Part shown: piece after piece, positions 13,879 to 26,739 of the stretch | Layout: each line of letters opens with the position of its first letter | Position numbering within the stretch: the first letter of the stretch is position 1 | Origin: Tubiluchus corallicola | Lineage: Eukaryota > Priapulida > Priapulimorpha > Priapulimorphida > Tubiluchidae | Direction of reading: 5' to 3' | Length of the DNA stretch: 64,000 nucleotides | NCBI GenBank assembly: GCA_030141605.1 | Contig: JAQGDQ010000346.1 | Coordinates: forward strand, 103,742-167,741 | Program-made: the position numbers and the translations under genes | Notes under the pieces: generated by a model | Database searches by the model: none | What the model saw: only the letters and a program-made list of their open reading frames with translations | Told to the model about the DNA's origin: nothing

Positions 13879-16800
13879 ATGCCACTCTTGCTGATACCTC
13901 GTTTTCGTGAAATTTCTGTAGCTTTCAAATTTGGAAGATTTTTCCTATCTGGTAACTATGGCAGTAAAGTCAATTACTCAGCTTTTAAAGGAAGCTTCCC
14001 ACGGAAAACTCATCATCAAGCAGGATCAAAGATAAAAACGCCTACTTCGGAAACGTTCCCAGGGAAGAGATGCGCATCTACGACGATAACGGCAAAGGCA
14101 GAGCGTGTTTATGAGGAGGCAAAACCTTTTCGTGAGATTCCTGCCGCACCTGGATTGCCACTTGTTGGCAGTTTATTCTCAGGCAAGTCTTCCTGTTTGC
14201 AAACAATATAATTATTATTATTATTATCAAAGATTAATTAGTTAGTTCAAGGCATTCCTAAGCGTATATTTGTCTACGTAACCTTGAAATAAAGTATTTT
14301 GCGAGGCGTGGTAAACTCAAAAGGTTTGTTATTGAGTCTGCGTAAGATCTTTTTGAAATATGAAATATACATTGTATCAAGACTCATTTTTTTAATTTGC
14401 TAGCTTGAAGTTTAGTCGCTTATTGCAGTAGTTAGGAACATATTTTGACGTACTTGCCACCCTCTGCGGTTGGCTTAATTTCACCTTTCGGTTGGTAATT
14501 TTTTTAAACAGAATTAAGTGTTCTTAAGCATCAGCACTACTCAGTGAGGTTATCAACTTCTGAAAATTGAAATATACGACAGAGGAGTGATGTGTTGTGT
14601 TGAGCCTGAGAGAGAGACAATTTTTTTCAAATTTAATCTTAAGGTACGACTCCATGTGCACATAATGCGTGATCCGTACTCATTCTATTTCAGTTTTTGA
14701 TAGGTGGAAGAAGCATGCAGTTATGTGTTGTACATGTAACGGCAGTTTTTTCACTAAATGATGATGCGTGCCATATTGTTCTCTCCCCTACAAAATGTTA
14801 TGCACCCAAAAACTGTGCTTTTTTTCCGTCGAATAGTGCAATAATAAGCTAATGCCGCACCTGTAATTATCACGCTAAAATTTCGACAGAGACATGCTTT
14901 CCAAAAATTATTGCTTGCAGTTTTCACGAATAGCGACCAAAACTGGCGAAAAGAGCGCCGTGAGGTTTGTTAATACACACAACGTTTACGGACACACGGA
15001 GCAGTCAATACGCATCATGCATTACGGATCACTCTCAGCTGATTAGTGTACTATCTTTAAAATGCTAACAATAACCATAACTTTACTAATCAAACTTTAT
15101 CTACATTTTAGCGATGAAGTATTTGAATGGTCGAATGTATCGCTACATGGATATTTTGCACGAACAGTATGGTTCTATCTACCGAATAAGGTTTCCAGGT
15201 TTGGGCTTTCTCATGATAAACGACCCAGACGATATAGCATCATTGATGAGGCAAGAAAGTGAATATCCCGAAAGAATGGAATTTACGCCATTTGTACATT
15301 ATAGAAAAATGAGAGACCTGCAGATGGGAGTTTTCTTAGCGTATGTATAGTCTACAAGCGTAGTCAGCGTTAAGACGCTCATATAAATTATTAATTTTTA
15401 GCGGAAAATAGCCTTTACATGCTAATGGTCCTTATATTTTAAATTGACGTTAAATAAAGTAAACCGTACCTTAACTGTAAGGTTATAAAATCACAAACAG
15501 TTGAAGACTTGAAGTTAGCTTGTGGTAACATTTCTTCTTGTTAATCGATGGCGCCAAGTTGTTTGCTAAAAATATCATATAGCAAAGTGTTTACATTACG
15601 TACTGTGTGAAGCAGAAAAATTACGATTGAACAGGGCGTGACTAATTAATTAATCAATTCATCTCACAATTGACAACTACTTTCCTTATAAACATAGTAT
15701 GCGGGGCTGAGCTTCGCGTTGTTACACCCCTGTAAATCAAAATGTAATAATTTTACCTGCATGAAATTCACAAATTCTATTTTCTGACTAGCAAAAAATA
15801 TTAAATACTTACCTGTTTTACCAGTGCAAAATCTATAAATTTAAGTGTGCCATGATTTCAGTGGTTGCTGGTGATAGGACAAGGTAACTCCCGCCCTCCC
15901 AGGAATTGTCGTCCGACAGTTTACTGTTTCAGGCGTAAATGTGAGGATGTGGTAACCCCTCACTGTAGACTCTTCTTTATGTCTTATGCTTAGCAGCTTT
16001 AACTTGCTTGAAAATGGAGGCTCGTACTATTTACTAATAATAAAGATTTATCAGTTTAGCTAATTACTTATTCAATTCAGTTATAGAGATGTTTTCACCC
16101 TAACAAAACACAGGTTTCAAACAGCTGGTGATTTCAATGTTTACCTTTTAATTAAACAATTACTATTTTATGTTGATTTACTATTACAATTACTATAAGA
16201 TTTTGGGCGGGTCTTATACCGCTCTTTTAACGCTCGTTAATGTCTCCCAGTCGTTTGATTCAAGTAATCTAATCTCAGAATGTGATATACGAACCGAAAC
16301 CTCGCTGGGTCAAAGCTGTGGGTCAAACCTTACAGGGGTTATGACAACTACCCTGGCGGCAAGAACCGGACGACAGAACAATATCTATTTTGAGTTACTT
16401 ATGTCTATTTTGATAACATACCAAACATTATCCAATTTGGCTTCTAGTTTCTGAAGCGAAATGAATCCAACAATTGAAAAAATCAAGGTGATCGACAAAC
16501 ATGAAATACGCTTATTATTCTGCATTCTGATTATTATTTCTGCTCGTTCATTTATTCATTCATTCATTTAATCACTCATTCCATTATTATTCTTCTTTGC
16601 AGTAATGGTGAAGAATGGCACAGGCAGCGCAGAGTGGTGAATAAATACCTATTGAAACCAGCTAACATCAGCTCTTATACTACTGTCCTGAACAAAACTG
16701 CCAAACAGCTGGTAAAAAATATGACGCATGGGCAGTCACTAGAAGGACATGGCGAATTTGTGCCCAATGTCCAAGAGCACCTGTTCCGATGGTCACTAGA

Positions 16801-19800
16801 ATGTAAATACTTAATAATTTCTTTGAACCCAGTGCACAAAACTTTCTATTCTGCACAGAAAATTGAAGCAGCTACCGATCCTCCTTATACCTCATTTAAT
16901 TGCAGACTTGCATGCAAGACTTAAGTCAAGATTACGACAAATGAAAATGCACAGTTTTAGTTTTGCTTTATAATCTTGACTTGTTTTTATTTGCAAATCT
17001 CTAATCATTCAAAAATTCATTATTAATATCGCTTCATAGTTTCTCGTGATCATACTTTTTTTATTAAAATTATTTCTGCCATTAATTATCCTCTTTTAGC
17101 ATGAGAGAGCTATAAAAATATCAATTTTGTTTTAGCACTTTGCGCGGTGTTGTACGATAAGGAACTCGGTTGTCTTGCTGAAGGTTTAGACAGAGAAACT
17201 GAAGCTTTCATCTTCAACACACGCGAGCTGCTCACACATTCAGAGAAACTGTTTATGCTACCCATGCGTTTGTCCAAACTGTTCTACAGGAAGCATTACA
17301 AACGATTTGTGAAAGCAATGGATGTCGCGTTTGCAATAGGTAACGTACAAGATGCATTGTGAGAAACATGTGATTAACTTTCACTTACTTATTTTAAAAT
17401 GGTTACTCAGACAGTCAAATTAAAGTAATTTGCTTAACCTATACACTAACAGCCAAAAGGGTTCATCCCTTACGCAATTTCTTTATTGGGCAGCCATGAA
17501 AATCTGCTCTTTGCTACGGCTAAGAAAGTATGCTTCTTTACTAATTGCCATAAAAGTATGTATACTGTCTACCAACTGCCAATAAAGTCCATTCATTACC
17601 AATAGCACTGGTAGTCTGCTCTTTACCGCCCATGAAAGTCTGCTTTTTACCAACAATATGAAAGTTTGCTCTTTAGCAACTCGCACGAATATCTGCTCTT
17701 TCCAGCACATATGAAAGTCTGCTCTTTACTAACACCTATGAAACCTGCTCTACTAACACCCGTGCTAATCTACTTTTTGCCACCCACGACAGGCCGCTTT
17801 TACCTACACCCAAGAAAGTTTATGGTTTACCAACACGCTCAAATTTATCTTAGCTCAAGGTTACCTATTGGGAAGTATACGCCGTGCCAATAGAGAATAA
17901 TGGAGAATGTCACTTTTATTGTTCAAAATTCAGATTTAGTTAATAAGAAATACCATTTCAATTTGTAAGTTTACTCTCTTTATGAAGAATAAACATTTTT
18001 AGCTAAGAAGCATATCGATGAAAAAATGGACGATGTGATAGACAAAGCGTTCAAGTCGAAAGAAGCGAGTGGTATATTAGCATTTCTTGTAAAGGAAGAG
18101 CTACCAACTGAAGAAGTGTATGCAACAGTAACCGATCTCATGACAGCTGGTGTGGATACGGTAAGAGCAGCTCCATCTCATGTGACGATACTGAGTTATT
18201 GTAGTTATGCGTTCCAATATAAGTAACATAACTCGGATGTTGATATAAGTAATAACAATGCGGTTTATTAATAAAATATTACAATAATAAACGTAGTATA
18301 TGTATAAACGTGGCAACAAGGATTATGAGTTCTGCCGCCACCACCAGATTGCGCGTGACTGATTCTTAAGTCGTTGCGTGACGTCATATTTACGTCACGT
18401 GTTTTGGGAAGGGGTTCCAGCATTAATTTGAGTCTTAGACATGCTCATTTAACGTTTAAATTTGTTAACATGGTTTCAGGCAAAACGTCGTGATTATGTT
18501 ACTGCTCATTCACAGTTCGATCGTATCTAAAACGGTTAAAACTCTATTAACATTTCCTGAAACTTCCTGATTAAAGCAGTACGTTCAATAAAATTTTTCT
18601 GCTACGTGTATTTAATAAAATTGTTTTGCTGGTACTTCCTCGCTCTCTCTCCGCCTGTACAACAAGCCAAAGCAGGACGGCTATAATAGCAACATGGCAA
18701 GTTAATACGGAAGATTACTTCCACAATTAAACAAGGTGGAAACAGAAAAACAAAACCAAAGTACAAAATCGTTGAAAGTGGCACAAATGTAGTGATGCGT
18801 TCCAGTATAAGTAACATAACTTGATGTTGATATAAGTAATAACATTGCGGTTTATTAATAAAATATTATAAGTGTAGTGTACGTACAAGCTTGGCAACAA
18901 GAATGAGGATTTCTGCAGCCACCACCGTATTGGGTGTATGACTAACACTTAAGTACTTGCGTGACGTCACGTGTTTTTGGAAAGGGGTTCTTATTACATT
19001 ATTTTACAATAATAAAAGAACCAAGTCTTCAGTAACCACAATATTAACGCTATTTATTTTACTCAGTAGACATTTATTAAATTACTGCGTAATTACTTTT
19101 CCAAAATAGCGTACATTTTTATTCGACGCTTATTTAATTAATATATTCGTTCGAGGTTCTGAACTAGAGTTTTTTAACCTTTTTTACACTCAGACGTAAA
19201 TAGTATTAATTTGGTAAATTTTGAGTTTTTTAGTGTATTATTCTAGTTGTGTTGTTTTCTCAGTTAATGCTGCTGTATGAATTTCGTGAACTTTCAGACT
19301 TTGACAGGCTAAATAGCTGAGAAACACCAACAAGGAAACAAAGAAAAAGCTTAATTAATGTTAAACCCTAGTTTGTTTTCTCACCAAGTTTCAAGGTTTC
19401 CCCACATTATCGGCTTCGGGAAGCCACTTCATGCTACATCAAAGTTTTTGTACATTGCTAGACATCAACGTCAGTGCAGTGGATCCTGCACATGCTTTCC
19501 AAACATCCAGAAGTTCAAGCAGAAGTTCATAAAGAACTGTTAAGCGTTCTGCCAGCAGATGGCGACAGTGATGTGACAAGCGAACATCTGCAGAATCTAC
19601 CGTATTTGCGTGCTGTAGTAAAAGAAACCCAGCGGTAAGTTGAGAGAGAGAAAGAGAAAGAGGGGGGGTGAGATAGAAAGCAAAATAAATAAAGAGAGAA
19701 AGAGCAAGAGGGAAAGGGAGAGAGAGAAAGGAGAAAGACGTAGAGAGAGAGAGAGAGAGGGGAGAAGAGCAAAAAAGTGGGAAAGAGACAGAGAAAATGA

Positions 19801-22800
19801 CAGGAAGCGAGAAGGGAGAGACAGTGAATGAGAAGATGAGGAAGACAGTTAGAACACAAACATACGTATGGTTTGCCTGATGTTAAAGATATTTTCTTAT
19901 CTCTACAAAACAGTCTTATATTATTATAATAGTCTTATATAAAATAACTCCCATCTGCTGTTTTAATGGCCGTTAAAAAAGCCTGTATTGTTTATTTTTA
20001 ATTTACCTGTGGGCTTGATAACAAAACTAACTTCCAGAAATAAAACTTCCATACTTAAAATAGTAGTTTTATCTAGTCTGGTTTTGTTATTTTTCAGTCT
20101 TTATCCTCCTACTGTTGGTAGTAGTAGAATTACGAAGACGGATTTTATTATTGGCGGTTACCACGTACCAAAAGACGTAAGTACCAGCCAAAGTATACTT
20201 TTGACTACTAATTTACCAAACCCCAAGACAAGTGGACACAAAACAAAAACATAAACAAACCATCTAAATCCCTGTGAATCAGTCTAATGCTGATTGACTG
20301 TTGTGTTTGGAGTATTATTAACCCGGGCGCGAAAATTTCTGAAAAATTTTCGTGTGTTTGCTTAACAGAAACATTTTCGAAATAAATGAAAAACAAAAAA
20401 GTTGAAAATGTCCTTAATGAATTAACTACATTTACTACGTGTTGTTGAAAGGCTGCAATATATATATATATATATAATTTGTAGGGCTGTAATATGTTTT
20501 TATAAATATTGCTCAGATTTGCACATGAAATGTTTGTGAACCACTACAGGAAATATACGACCATCAGCCATTAATTGATCCAAGTATTATCTCTAAAAGT
20601 CAATATTTCAGACCATTTCCTGGTACTTACCGATACTTACTGGTTATACTTGCAAATTAAAATTAATTAAAAAGAAGTGAGAGAAAGCGACACGTACTGT
20701 TAATCAGATAATATAGATTAGATTATTTCTTTATTCATTTCATTTTTGCACACATTTAAGCATCTCTTATATTAATATTCTTGGTATATATATATATTTA
20801 TTTATATATATATAAGATTCGAGGCTACAGCCCGGACGAGGGCACCATTTGCGGCGATCTATACATCAAACGAAAGGTCTCGATCTAGTGTCGTGCCATT
20901 GATGGTTTATTTTTCGAATCGGGCCCACCGGGAGAAAGGGGAGGCGAAAAACCTCCAAAAATGGCCATTTTTCGGCCGTTTTTTGCAAAAGTTATACGGC
21001 TGAGATGTAGAGAACGGGAACGGGCCGAGGGGGGTACTGGGTATGGATAGATAGCCCGTTCAGCGGTGGGTGTAGTAGGCATATTTAGAATTCCCGAGAG
21101 GGCCACGGCGTCCCGCAACGGGCGCTTTCCCGGACCCAACTCGCGATTTTTTCGAAATTTTGACCAAACAGCCTGCGGGAAAAACGTTCTAGCGGCACCC
21201 GGTGGGACTCTCGGGAGGAGATTTATAGCTCTTTACAAAGAGGAAGGACAGGGCTACACGATGATGTGGGTTATATTTTAGGGCAGGTCCACCGAGAGGA
21301 GTACCGACGAGTTAATTAGCTGTTCTATTTTCGGCGATTTTCGCTTAGAAAACGGTTGTGACGAATTCCATTGTGCTGACGTCATCCATTATTGCTTATA
21401 GCTTTAATTCAGCAAAAAGCTGCTTTGCGTTTGTTAAACATACAGTAGGCACGAGTACAGGTTTTGCGTTAGGTAAGTAGGCAGGATGTTACGGGCTTTG
21501 CGTTATACATGAGGACTGTGTAGGATGTTCGCGTGTTATTGATTATACGTGTTTTTTTACGCAAAATCTTTTGCGGGGATTTGCTAGTTAAAAATATTAA
21601 AACATTATACAAAATTTACAAAATGCTAAATCAGTCAGTAATTAAGACAATATTTCATAAGCAGTAGCCATTAACCAATTATTATTGATCTTTACAGACG
21701 ATCGTGTTCTTTTCCACGTATAATACAGGGCGAAATCCGAAGTATTTTAAAAATGCCGACAGTTTCGAACCGGCGAGATGGCTTCGAAAGACCGGAGCTG
21801 CTTCCGAGATTAACCCTTTCACTTCGCTGCCTTTTGGTTTCGGCGTTCGTTCTTGTGTAGGTCGACGACTAGCCGAACTGGAGATGCATCTCCTGTTGGC
21901 TCAGGTAGTTAACGTGTTCATAGATTAGCAAGACTGAATGAATTCAAATCTGTGCGGATAAAGACCGCGTCTGTGTTTATACCTGATGTCCAGTGTTCTT
22001 GACCAATTGAAAGAGGTCACTGTCCACCACACCCCTTCAATGCTTTAAATGCAGCTATGTATGCTGTGAGTTTTCTGTCTCTAACTCCTCTACGTTTGCG
22101 AGTTAACAAGAATTAAAAGAGTGGAAAAGTGGACGCCTAACATAATGAAATGATGATGATGATGGTGATGATGATGATAAAAAACCAGCATATGGGTTCT
22201 CCTACATCATCGACGCTAGCGCTCGCGGATAAAAAGACTGAAATTGCAAAATTTGAAAATAACGTCAGTATATAGATACGCGTTTTCGACAGTAGATGGC
22301 TCTAGTTTCCATTTCTTGCTTGAATGATTGAATCAAAGAGATGGATGGATGGATGGATGGATGGATGGATGGATGGATGGATGGATGGATGGATGGATGG
22401 ATGGATGGATGGGTGAATGGATAGATAGATATAGTTTAATTTTTAAGGACATGATCCACGTAAGATTACATAACAATCAGATATAAATTATCTGTGAATT
22501 ACTACTACTAGGTAACGACACATGCTCTCTTTGAGTTTCCGTTTCAAGCAAAAAACTGTGCAAATTATTTTATTATCAGTAACTATTCCAGTTTGTTCGT
22601 GGTTAACCTACATAATGCGATTAACCTCGATGCTGATCTTTCCAGATAACCGTTTTATTCCTGCCAATGTAAATTATGCTTTATATAATGCACGGTACTT
22701 ACGTACGTCTTAGAACAAAATGCTCGCTTTTTTGTCTGAAAGAAACCTTTTGCAATGCACTGTGCAGAGAAACGAATTTTACAGTAAAAATGAACTATTA

Positions 22801-23373
22801 AGTAGATGGACACATTTATGTCCCATATAGTGGTTTGTCAGAACGACATCCGAGGAATTAGAAACGTCTACATTTACCTCAGTTTGGAAATCGGTTTTCA
22901 CATTCCTTGCAAACAGTGCCATAGATTTAGTCACTTAAAAAGCAGTCAGATTTAGTCACGTAACAATAGGCATAATGGCGTACAGCACTTGTACACAAAA
23001 TTAGTCTAAATCTTCCGTATCAATGTGGGTAATCGCTTGACGAGACTAGTGAGTGAATTTCATCTAAAAAATTGCCATCGCCATATATACGGGTTCAAAG
23101 CATGTCTTCTAGCTTTTCTACAATATAAACTCACCCACAACTCACCCTGGGTCAAAAACTGTTTTTATTGTTTTTAGTTTACGTCGTTTAGTTTAGTTTA
23201 AATTTATTTTTTATCTTTAAAAGTTCCAAGTTGTAACAGTCACTTTTTCTTTTTTGCAGTTGCTGCGAAAATACAAGATCTACCCAGGCATGGCAAAGGA
23301 CGTGAACATAAAGCAAATTTTATTAATGTACCCTGACAAGTCTGTAGATATAAAACTGCAATCTCATTCTTAG
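13879..23373 (+). CDS. Mitochondrial-clan cytochrome P450, complete, nine exons
   Basis: Exons: 13879-14182, 15112-15340, 16603-16802, 17136-17339, 18003-18160, 19462-19634, 20098-20176, 21698-21904, 23260-23373 (stop TAG). They total 1668 bases, giving 555 residues, and all phases close. The N-terminus is basic and hydroxylated without a membrane anchor, as expected of a mitochondrial targeting peptide. A Pro-rich hinge ([12 protein letters not shown]) follows. Motifs: C-helix [11 protein letters not shown]-helix AGVDTTSTSVQW (about 361-372); K-helix ETQR (420-423); FEPARWL (472-478); haem loop [10 protein letters not shown] (495-504) with Cys502 as axial ligand, followed by GRRLAELE, typical of the mitochondrial clan. 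Such enzymes use adrenodoxin-type electron donors and commonly oxidise sterol-like substrates; the substrate here is unknown. The start is the ATG at 13879; an upstream in-frame GTG is unlikely. Intron 1 starts with GC instead of GT. The family call is secure; the subfamily is not assigned. Confidence 0.93.
14183..16602 (+). other. P450 introns 1 and 2 (with exon 2 between them)
   Basis: Intron 1 (14183-15111) begins GCAAGT after CAG, a GC-AG intron, and ends in TTTTAG. Intron 2 (15341-16602) has a normal GTATGT donor and a TTGCAG acceptor preceded by a short ATTC repeat near 16545-16585. No other feature was recognised in either intron. Exon 2 is 15112-15340. Confidence 0.7.
17485..17835. 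repeat. Degenerate tandem repeat of about 30 bp in P450 intron 4
   Basis: Roughly eleven diverged units with a core ATGAAAGTCTGCTCTTTACC and a variable spacer of about ten bases fill most of intron 4 (17340-18002). Units differ by substitutions and small indels, so the array is old. Open frames across it on both strands have no biological support. Confidence 0.75.
18199..18418 (+). repeat. Direct repeat, copy 1, in P450 intron 5
   Basis: This segment of about 220 bases recurs in the same orientation at 18788-18990 in the same intron, with clearly recognisable but diverged sequence. Shared blocks include GGTTTATTAATAAAATATTA, CCACCACC and GTGACGTCA...CACGTGTTTT...GGGGTTC. It could be the left LTR of a small non-autonomous retrotransposon or one of two copies of a short interspersed element. 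The start of the array lies just after the exon 5 donor. Confidence 0.7.
18788..18990 (+). repeat. Direct repeat, copy 2, in P450 intron 5
   Basis: Partner of 18199-18418, separated from it by about 370 unique bases. It carries the same AATAAA-containing block and the same CACGTG-type 3' end, with small deletions relative to copy 1. No target-site duplication or primer-binding site was recognised, so the class is open. Confidence 0.7.
19638..19831 (+). repeat. Purine-rich (GA)n tract abutting the intron 6 donor
   Basis: Almost 200 bases of G and A, with interrupted GAGA and GAAAG runs, start within ten bases of the exon 6 donor (19635) of the P450 gene. The frames that run through it, Arg/Glu-rich on one strand and Ser/Leu-rich on the other, are by-products of the repeat. 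Confidence 0.85.
20455..20477. repeat. (TA)n microsatellite
   Basis: A simple TA dinucleotide run in P450 intron 7 (20177-21697). A second TA-rich tract lies at about 20785-20815, directly before the GC-rich island. Confidence 0.85.
20816..21365. other. GC-rich island of foreign composition in P450 intron 7
   Basis: About 550 bases are far richer in G+C than the flanking intron and have sharp edges. The left edge is a TA-rich tract (20785-20815), the kind of tail seen on retroposed copies, which would make it a minus-strand insertion. It includes homopolymer-rich stretches such as AAAATGGCCATTTTTCGG and many CG dinucleotides. No long reading frame, protein motif or clear terminal repeat was found. 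Possible explanations are a repeat family, a retroposed structural RNA or an inserted fragment of another genome. Confidence 0.55.
22338..22428. repeat. (GGAT)n microsatellite in P450 intron 8
   Basis: About 19 near-perfect ATGG units, ending in a few diverged copies. A shorter GATGAT run is at about 22148-22178. The rest of intron 8 (21905-23259) shows nothing else notable. Confidence 0.95.
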
Positions 23374-23914
23374 AACTTAATTAAGTCATTAAGTCTTTAA
23401 TTTTTTCCAAAAACTTTTTAAGCCCCATATTAATAAATCATCTTTTGCAACGTAGTAAATGCAGCAGCTTTCTTTCGAAACAAAAAAATAGTATAATAAA
23501 AGCGGTACTATCTAAATAGCTTTAGATAACTGAACTGAACTAGAGCTAAACACACGTATAGGCAAAGTTCAAAATTGCAATTATTGGAAAATTACGTTTG
23601 CGAAAAATACCCGTTTCTGCAAGGATGCAAGGATACAATAACATTTATGTTCTTATAACTGAATTAGTAAAATAATTAAATTACATATACTACCAGCAGC
23701 AAGAATTATAACCTCTTATTACTAGTAAATTAGATATACATACATTGTTTTCTTGAACTTGTATTCACTTATTCAACTTGTCACTGTAACCCTTGCTTTA
23801 ACTGGACATGTTTGGAGCAATTTATATAAAAATTCTGAAATTTTTGTAATTATCTTGACATTGTTTATGCCTGTAAACACTGTAAGTCTGTGATTTTGTA
23901 TTTAAACTGTATAT

Positions 23915-23920
23915 AATAAA
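23915..23920 (+). terminator. Candidate poly(A) signal of the P450 gene
   Basis: AATAAA about 540 bases after the P450 stop codon. A nearer AATAAA lies at 23432-23437, about 60 bases after the stop, so two alternative 3' ends are possible. Only the hexamers are seen. Confidence 0.4.
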
Positions 23921-26739
23921 ACGTAAAAATCACTAGTACAACAAAGCATATTATTACTTTATGATGACTTGAGTTTTTTCTGCATTATAGAATATAATAG
24001 AATAATTTAAATAATAACAACCCGTCAATGAATTATTACAATCATAGCCAAACGTACATACTGCAGTCGACACAATACATTGACACACGACAATTATTTG
24101 TGAAGGTTGTCGTAAAGAGGAACAAGGAGAGAGTGTTTTCTAATCAAACTCCTACAAGGGAGTACCATAATTGACAATACTACTCTAAAAATGTATTTGT
24201 GATCGGGAAACTTGTGAAATTTAAAGTACAATTGCTACATCACACTGGTTTTACAATATTTTTTGCAATAGGTAAACACTTGAACATTTAGAACTACTAA
24301 AAAACTCTGAAGACACTATTCTCAGACAGTATCAATAATTCTTAAAATAGTTATATCTATAACACATTTGCTGAACAGAATGGGAATAACTATCAAATAG
24401 TATTTGTTTAACAGATTTTTTTAAAAAAATATTTAAATTACGCAGTTTAAATTTTTCACAGGTGTTCAACTAAAGTTTTATTGCATTATTATTTAGTTGT
24501 TTGGTAAAATAATTTATTCGTGGCATAAAATAGATGCATATATGGTGTAGTGATCAGGAGTATGGAGAGCTGGCGTAAAGGATTCAAAAAATGCAGGATA
24601 TAATTTTTCGTAATGAAAGTTGTAAACAAACATAAAGGAGCACAAATCGTATATGCTTACATATTACATTAGTTTCACGATAGTAAGGAGCTGAATGGAT
24701 TATTTTAGGCATTTCATTTTGAACTTTCGAGCTCAACTAAACTAGAATTATAACCTGCACTGTGTGCCATACCAGTTTCTTAATTTATTTTTAACTGTAG
24801 GTAAGCGTAAATAAAATAGAAATTTTGAAAATATTTTTAACCAAAATGTCCTAAAACTGATAACCGTAAAGCAGCACATTGCCCCAAATGTTTAACTGTT
24901 GACTGTTGTTCAAAAAATATACTGTAGTCCTGTAAGCCTGATGCGTTATTGCTGTTGCTGCTTTTTGTCGCTGTGAATAAAACTAATAGTTGAAACAGTG
25001 AGCTAATCAGTCGCTAATCAGCGCTAAACTACAAGATAAATTTAGTAATCATACTACATGCCTATATGTAGGCGCCAAGAAAATAATAATGATGTTGTTA
25101 ATGGTGATGATGATAACAATAAGAGCCATTATTTAAAGTCTGCTTTAAATTCCACATACAACGCAGGCCTGCCATGCAGCTTTTATCCGCCGACTGTAAA
25201 TAACGACACCTACATAACATTACCCAGGCAGCTTTTGCCTTAAGTATCCCGTGCTAGGCAAGACAACTAAAGGTACCATATTTTTATAATGTCATTGGTA
25301 TTGCCTGGCCGCGGTATTGAACTCTCGAATTCTCAGGCAGAAAGCAAACCCAGACTTATCTATTACACTATATCGTCTGGTACCAAACTTAGTAATAGTA
25401 ATACGTAATAAATATAAATATAATTTTGATATTAAATAAATAAATAATAATTTTATTGCCTAAAATCTATATAAATATGCTCTTTGGCGTACAAAGCATT
25501 TACCAGTAAGCAACGAATAAAATTTTAAAAAGCATAATTGCGTACAAACTAAAAAAAATAACCCTGCTATATTACACACACATAGATTAAAATAACAAAA
25601 ACTTAAAAAGTTTCTAAAAATAAAAATGTTTTAATTTGATGTTTAAACAGCAATACTTTGGGAGTTTTTGACTTCATCTGAAAGAAGCATTCCCTAAACG
25701 AGAGACAGCACTGGAAAAAGATCTATCTCCAGTTGAAACAAGATTAATTCGAGGTTGTACTATAAGTATCAGATGATTTTAGTCGCCTGGGTGGTGTGTA
25801 CGTTTGTAAAAGCTCATGCAAATAACTGCAATGTCAGTGGATGTTCTAAAACGCAGATTTTTTACGCTGTTAAACATGTAACTATTGTTATTCTTTTGAC
25901 AACTCATAGGTCTTGGATACCAGCAGTCTATTGTTAATTTCTGCCTGGTTTTTGTTGCTACATGTGGTTGAGATTCTACAAGTCACTGCAAATCTATGTG
26001 TTTACAAATACTTTGTCACTATAACACACCTTGTCCTATAACCAGACTACAGCCTAGCTATTCAAATGAAACGCTGACCCTTCCCTCTGCTTAGTCGAAG
26101 TTCGCCTAGTTCAAAGGGGGAAATTTAACGTGTGTAGTTGCAGCGTGGCTTTCTTGTAACTATAAACACTTACTCGCCATCCCCATGAGTTAAATGGTTT
26201 AACCCCGCAGGTCCTACAAAAATGTACAGTACAATGAAACCTGTTTATTCTGACTTAGGCTGTATAGCTCTGGTGTGATGTGTATGGCTCTGGTGTGTTA
26301 TTAAACTGCAAATAAGATTCATTTATTCATATACATGAGCTAATGACGTCAGTTTTCGTATTTGTATCGCAGGTATGTGCTAAAATTTGTCAACGTATTT
26401 AAAAATCAAGTCGAAACAATTTCAGAAGTTATCTTTTAAACCAATTGCACATTACTCAACGGAAGTGCATTAGAAGCATGTTAAATAGTACGATTTAAGG
26501 ATTTAATTTACACATGTTAACTGTAAATTCATCTATATGTATTCCTAGTGAATGAAAGTGAGAAAATATTAAAGTGACATGTTTACGTTGAATCATACAT
26601 TGCATTTACAATCGTTTTCACCGTTCTATGCACGACTAAAATTTATACGTAAATCCAGACATTTAATCTTACAAGTCACTGCCTATTAAGGCCAAATGAT
26701 TTTCGTAAAGTGTGCACTTAACAAAAATCTATACGGGTC

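Noticed and set aside
25630-25770. Possible LINE-derived stretch
   Set aside because: Looks like LINE 3' sequence in style, but no protein motif or tail could be shown.
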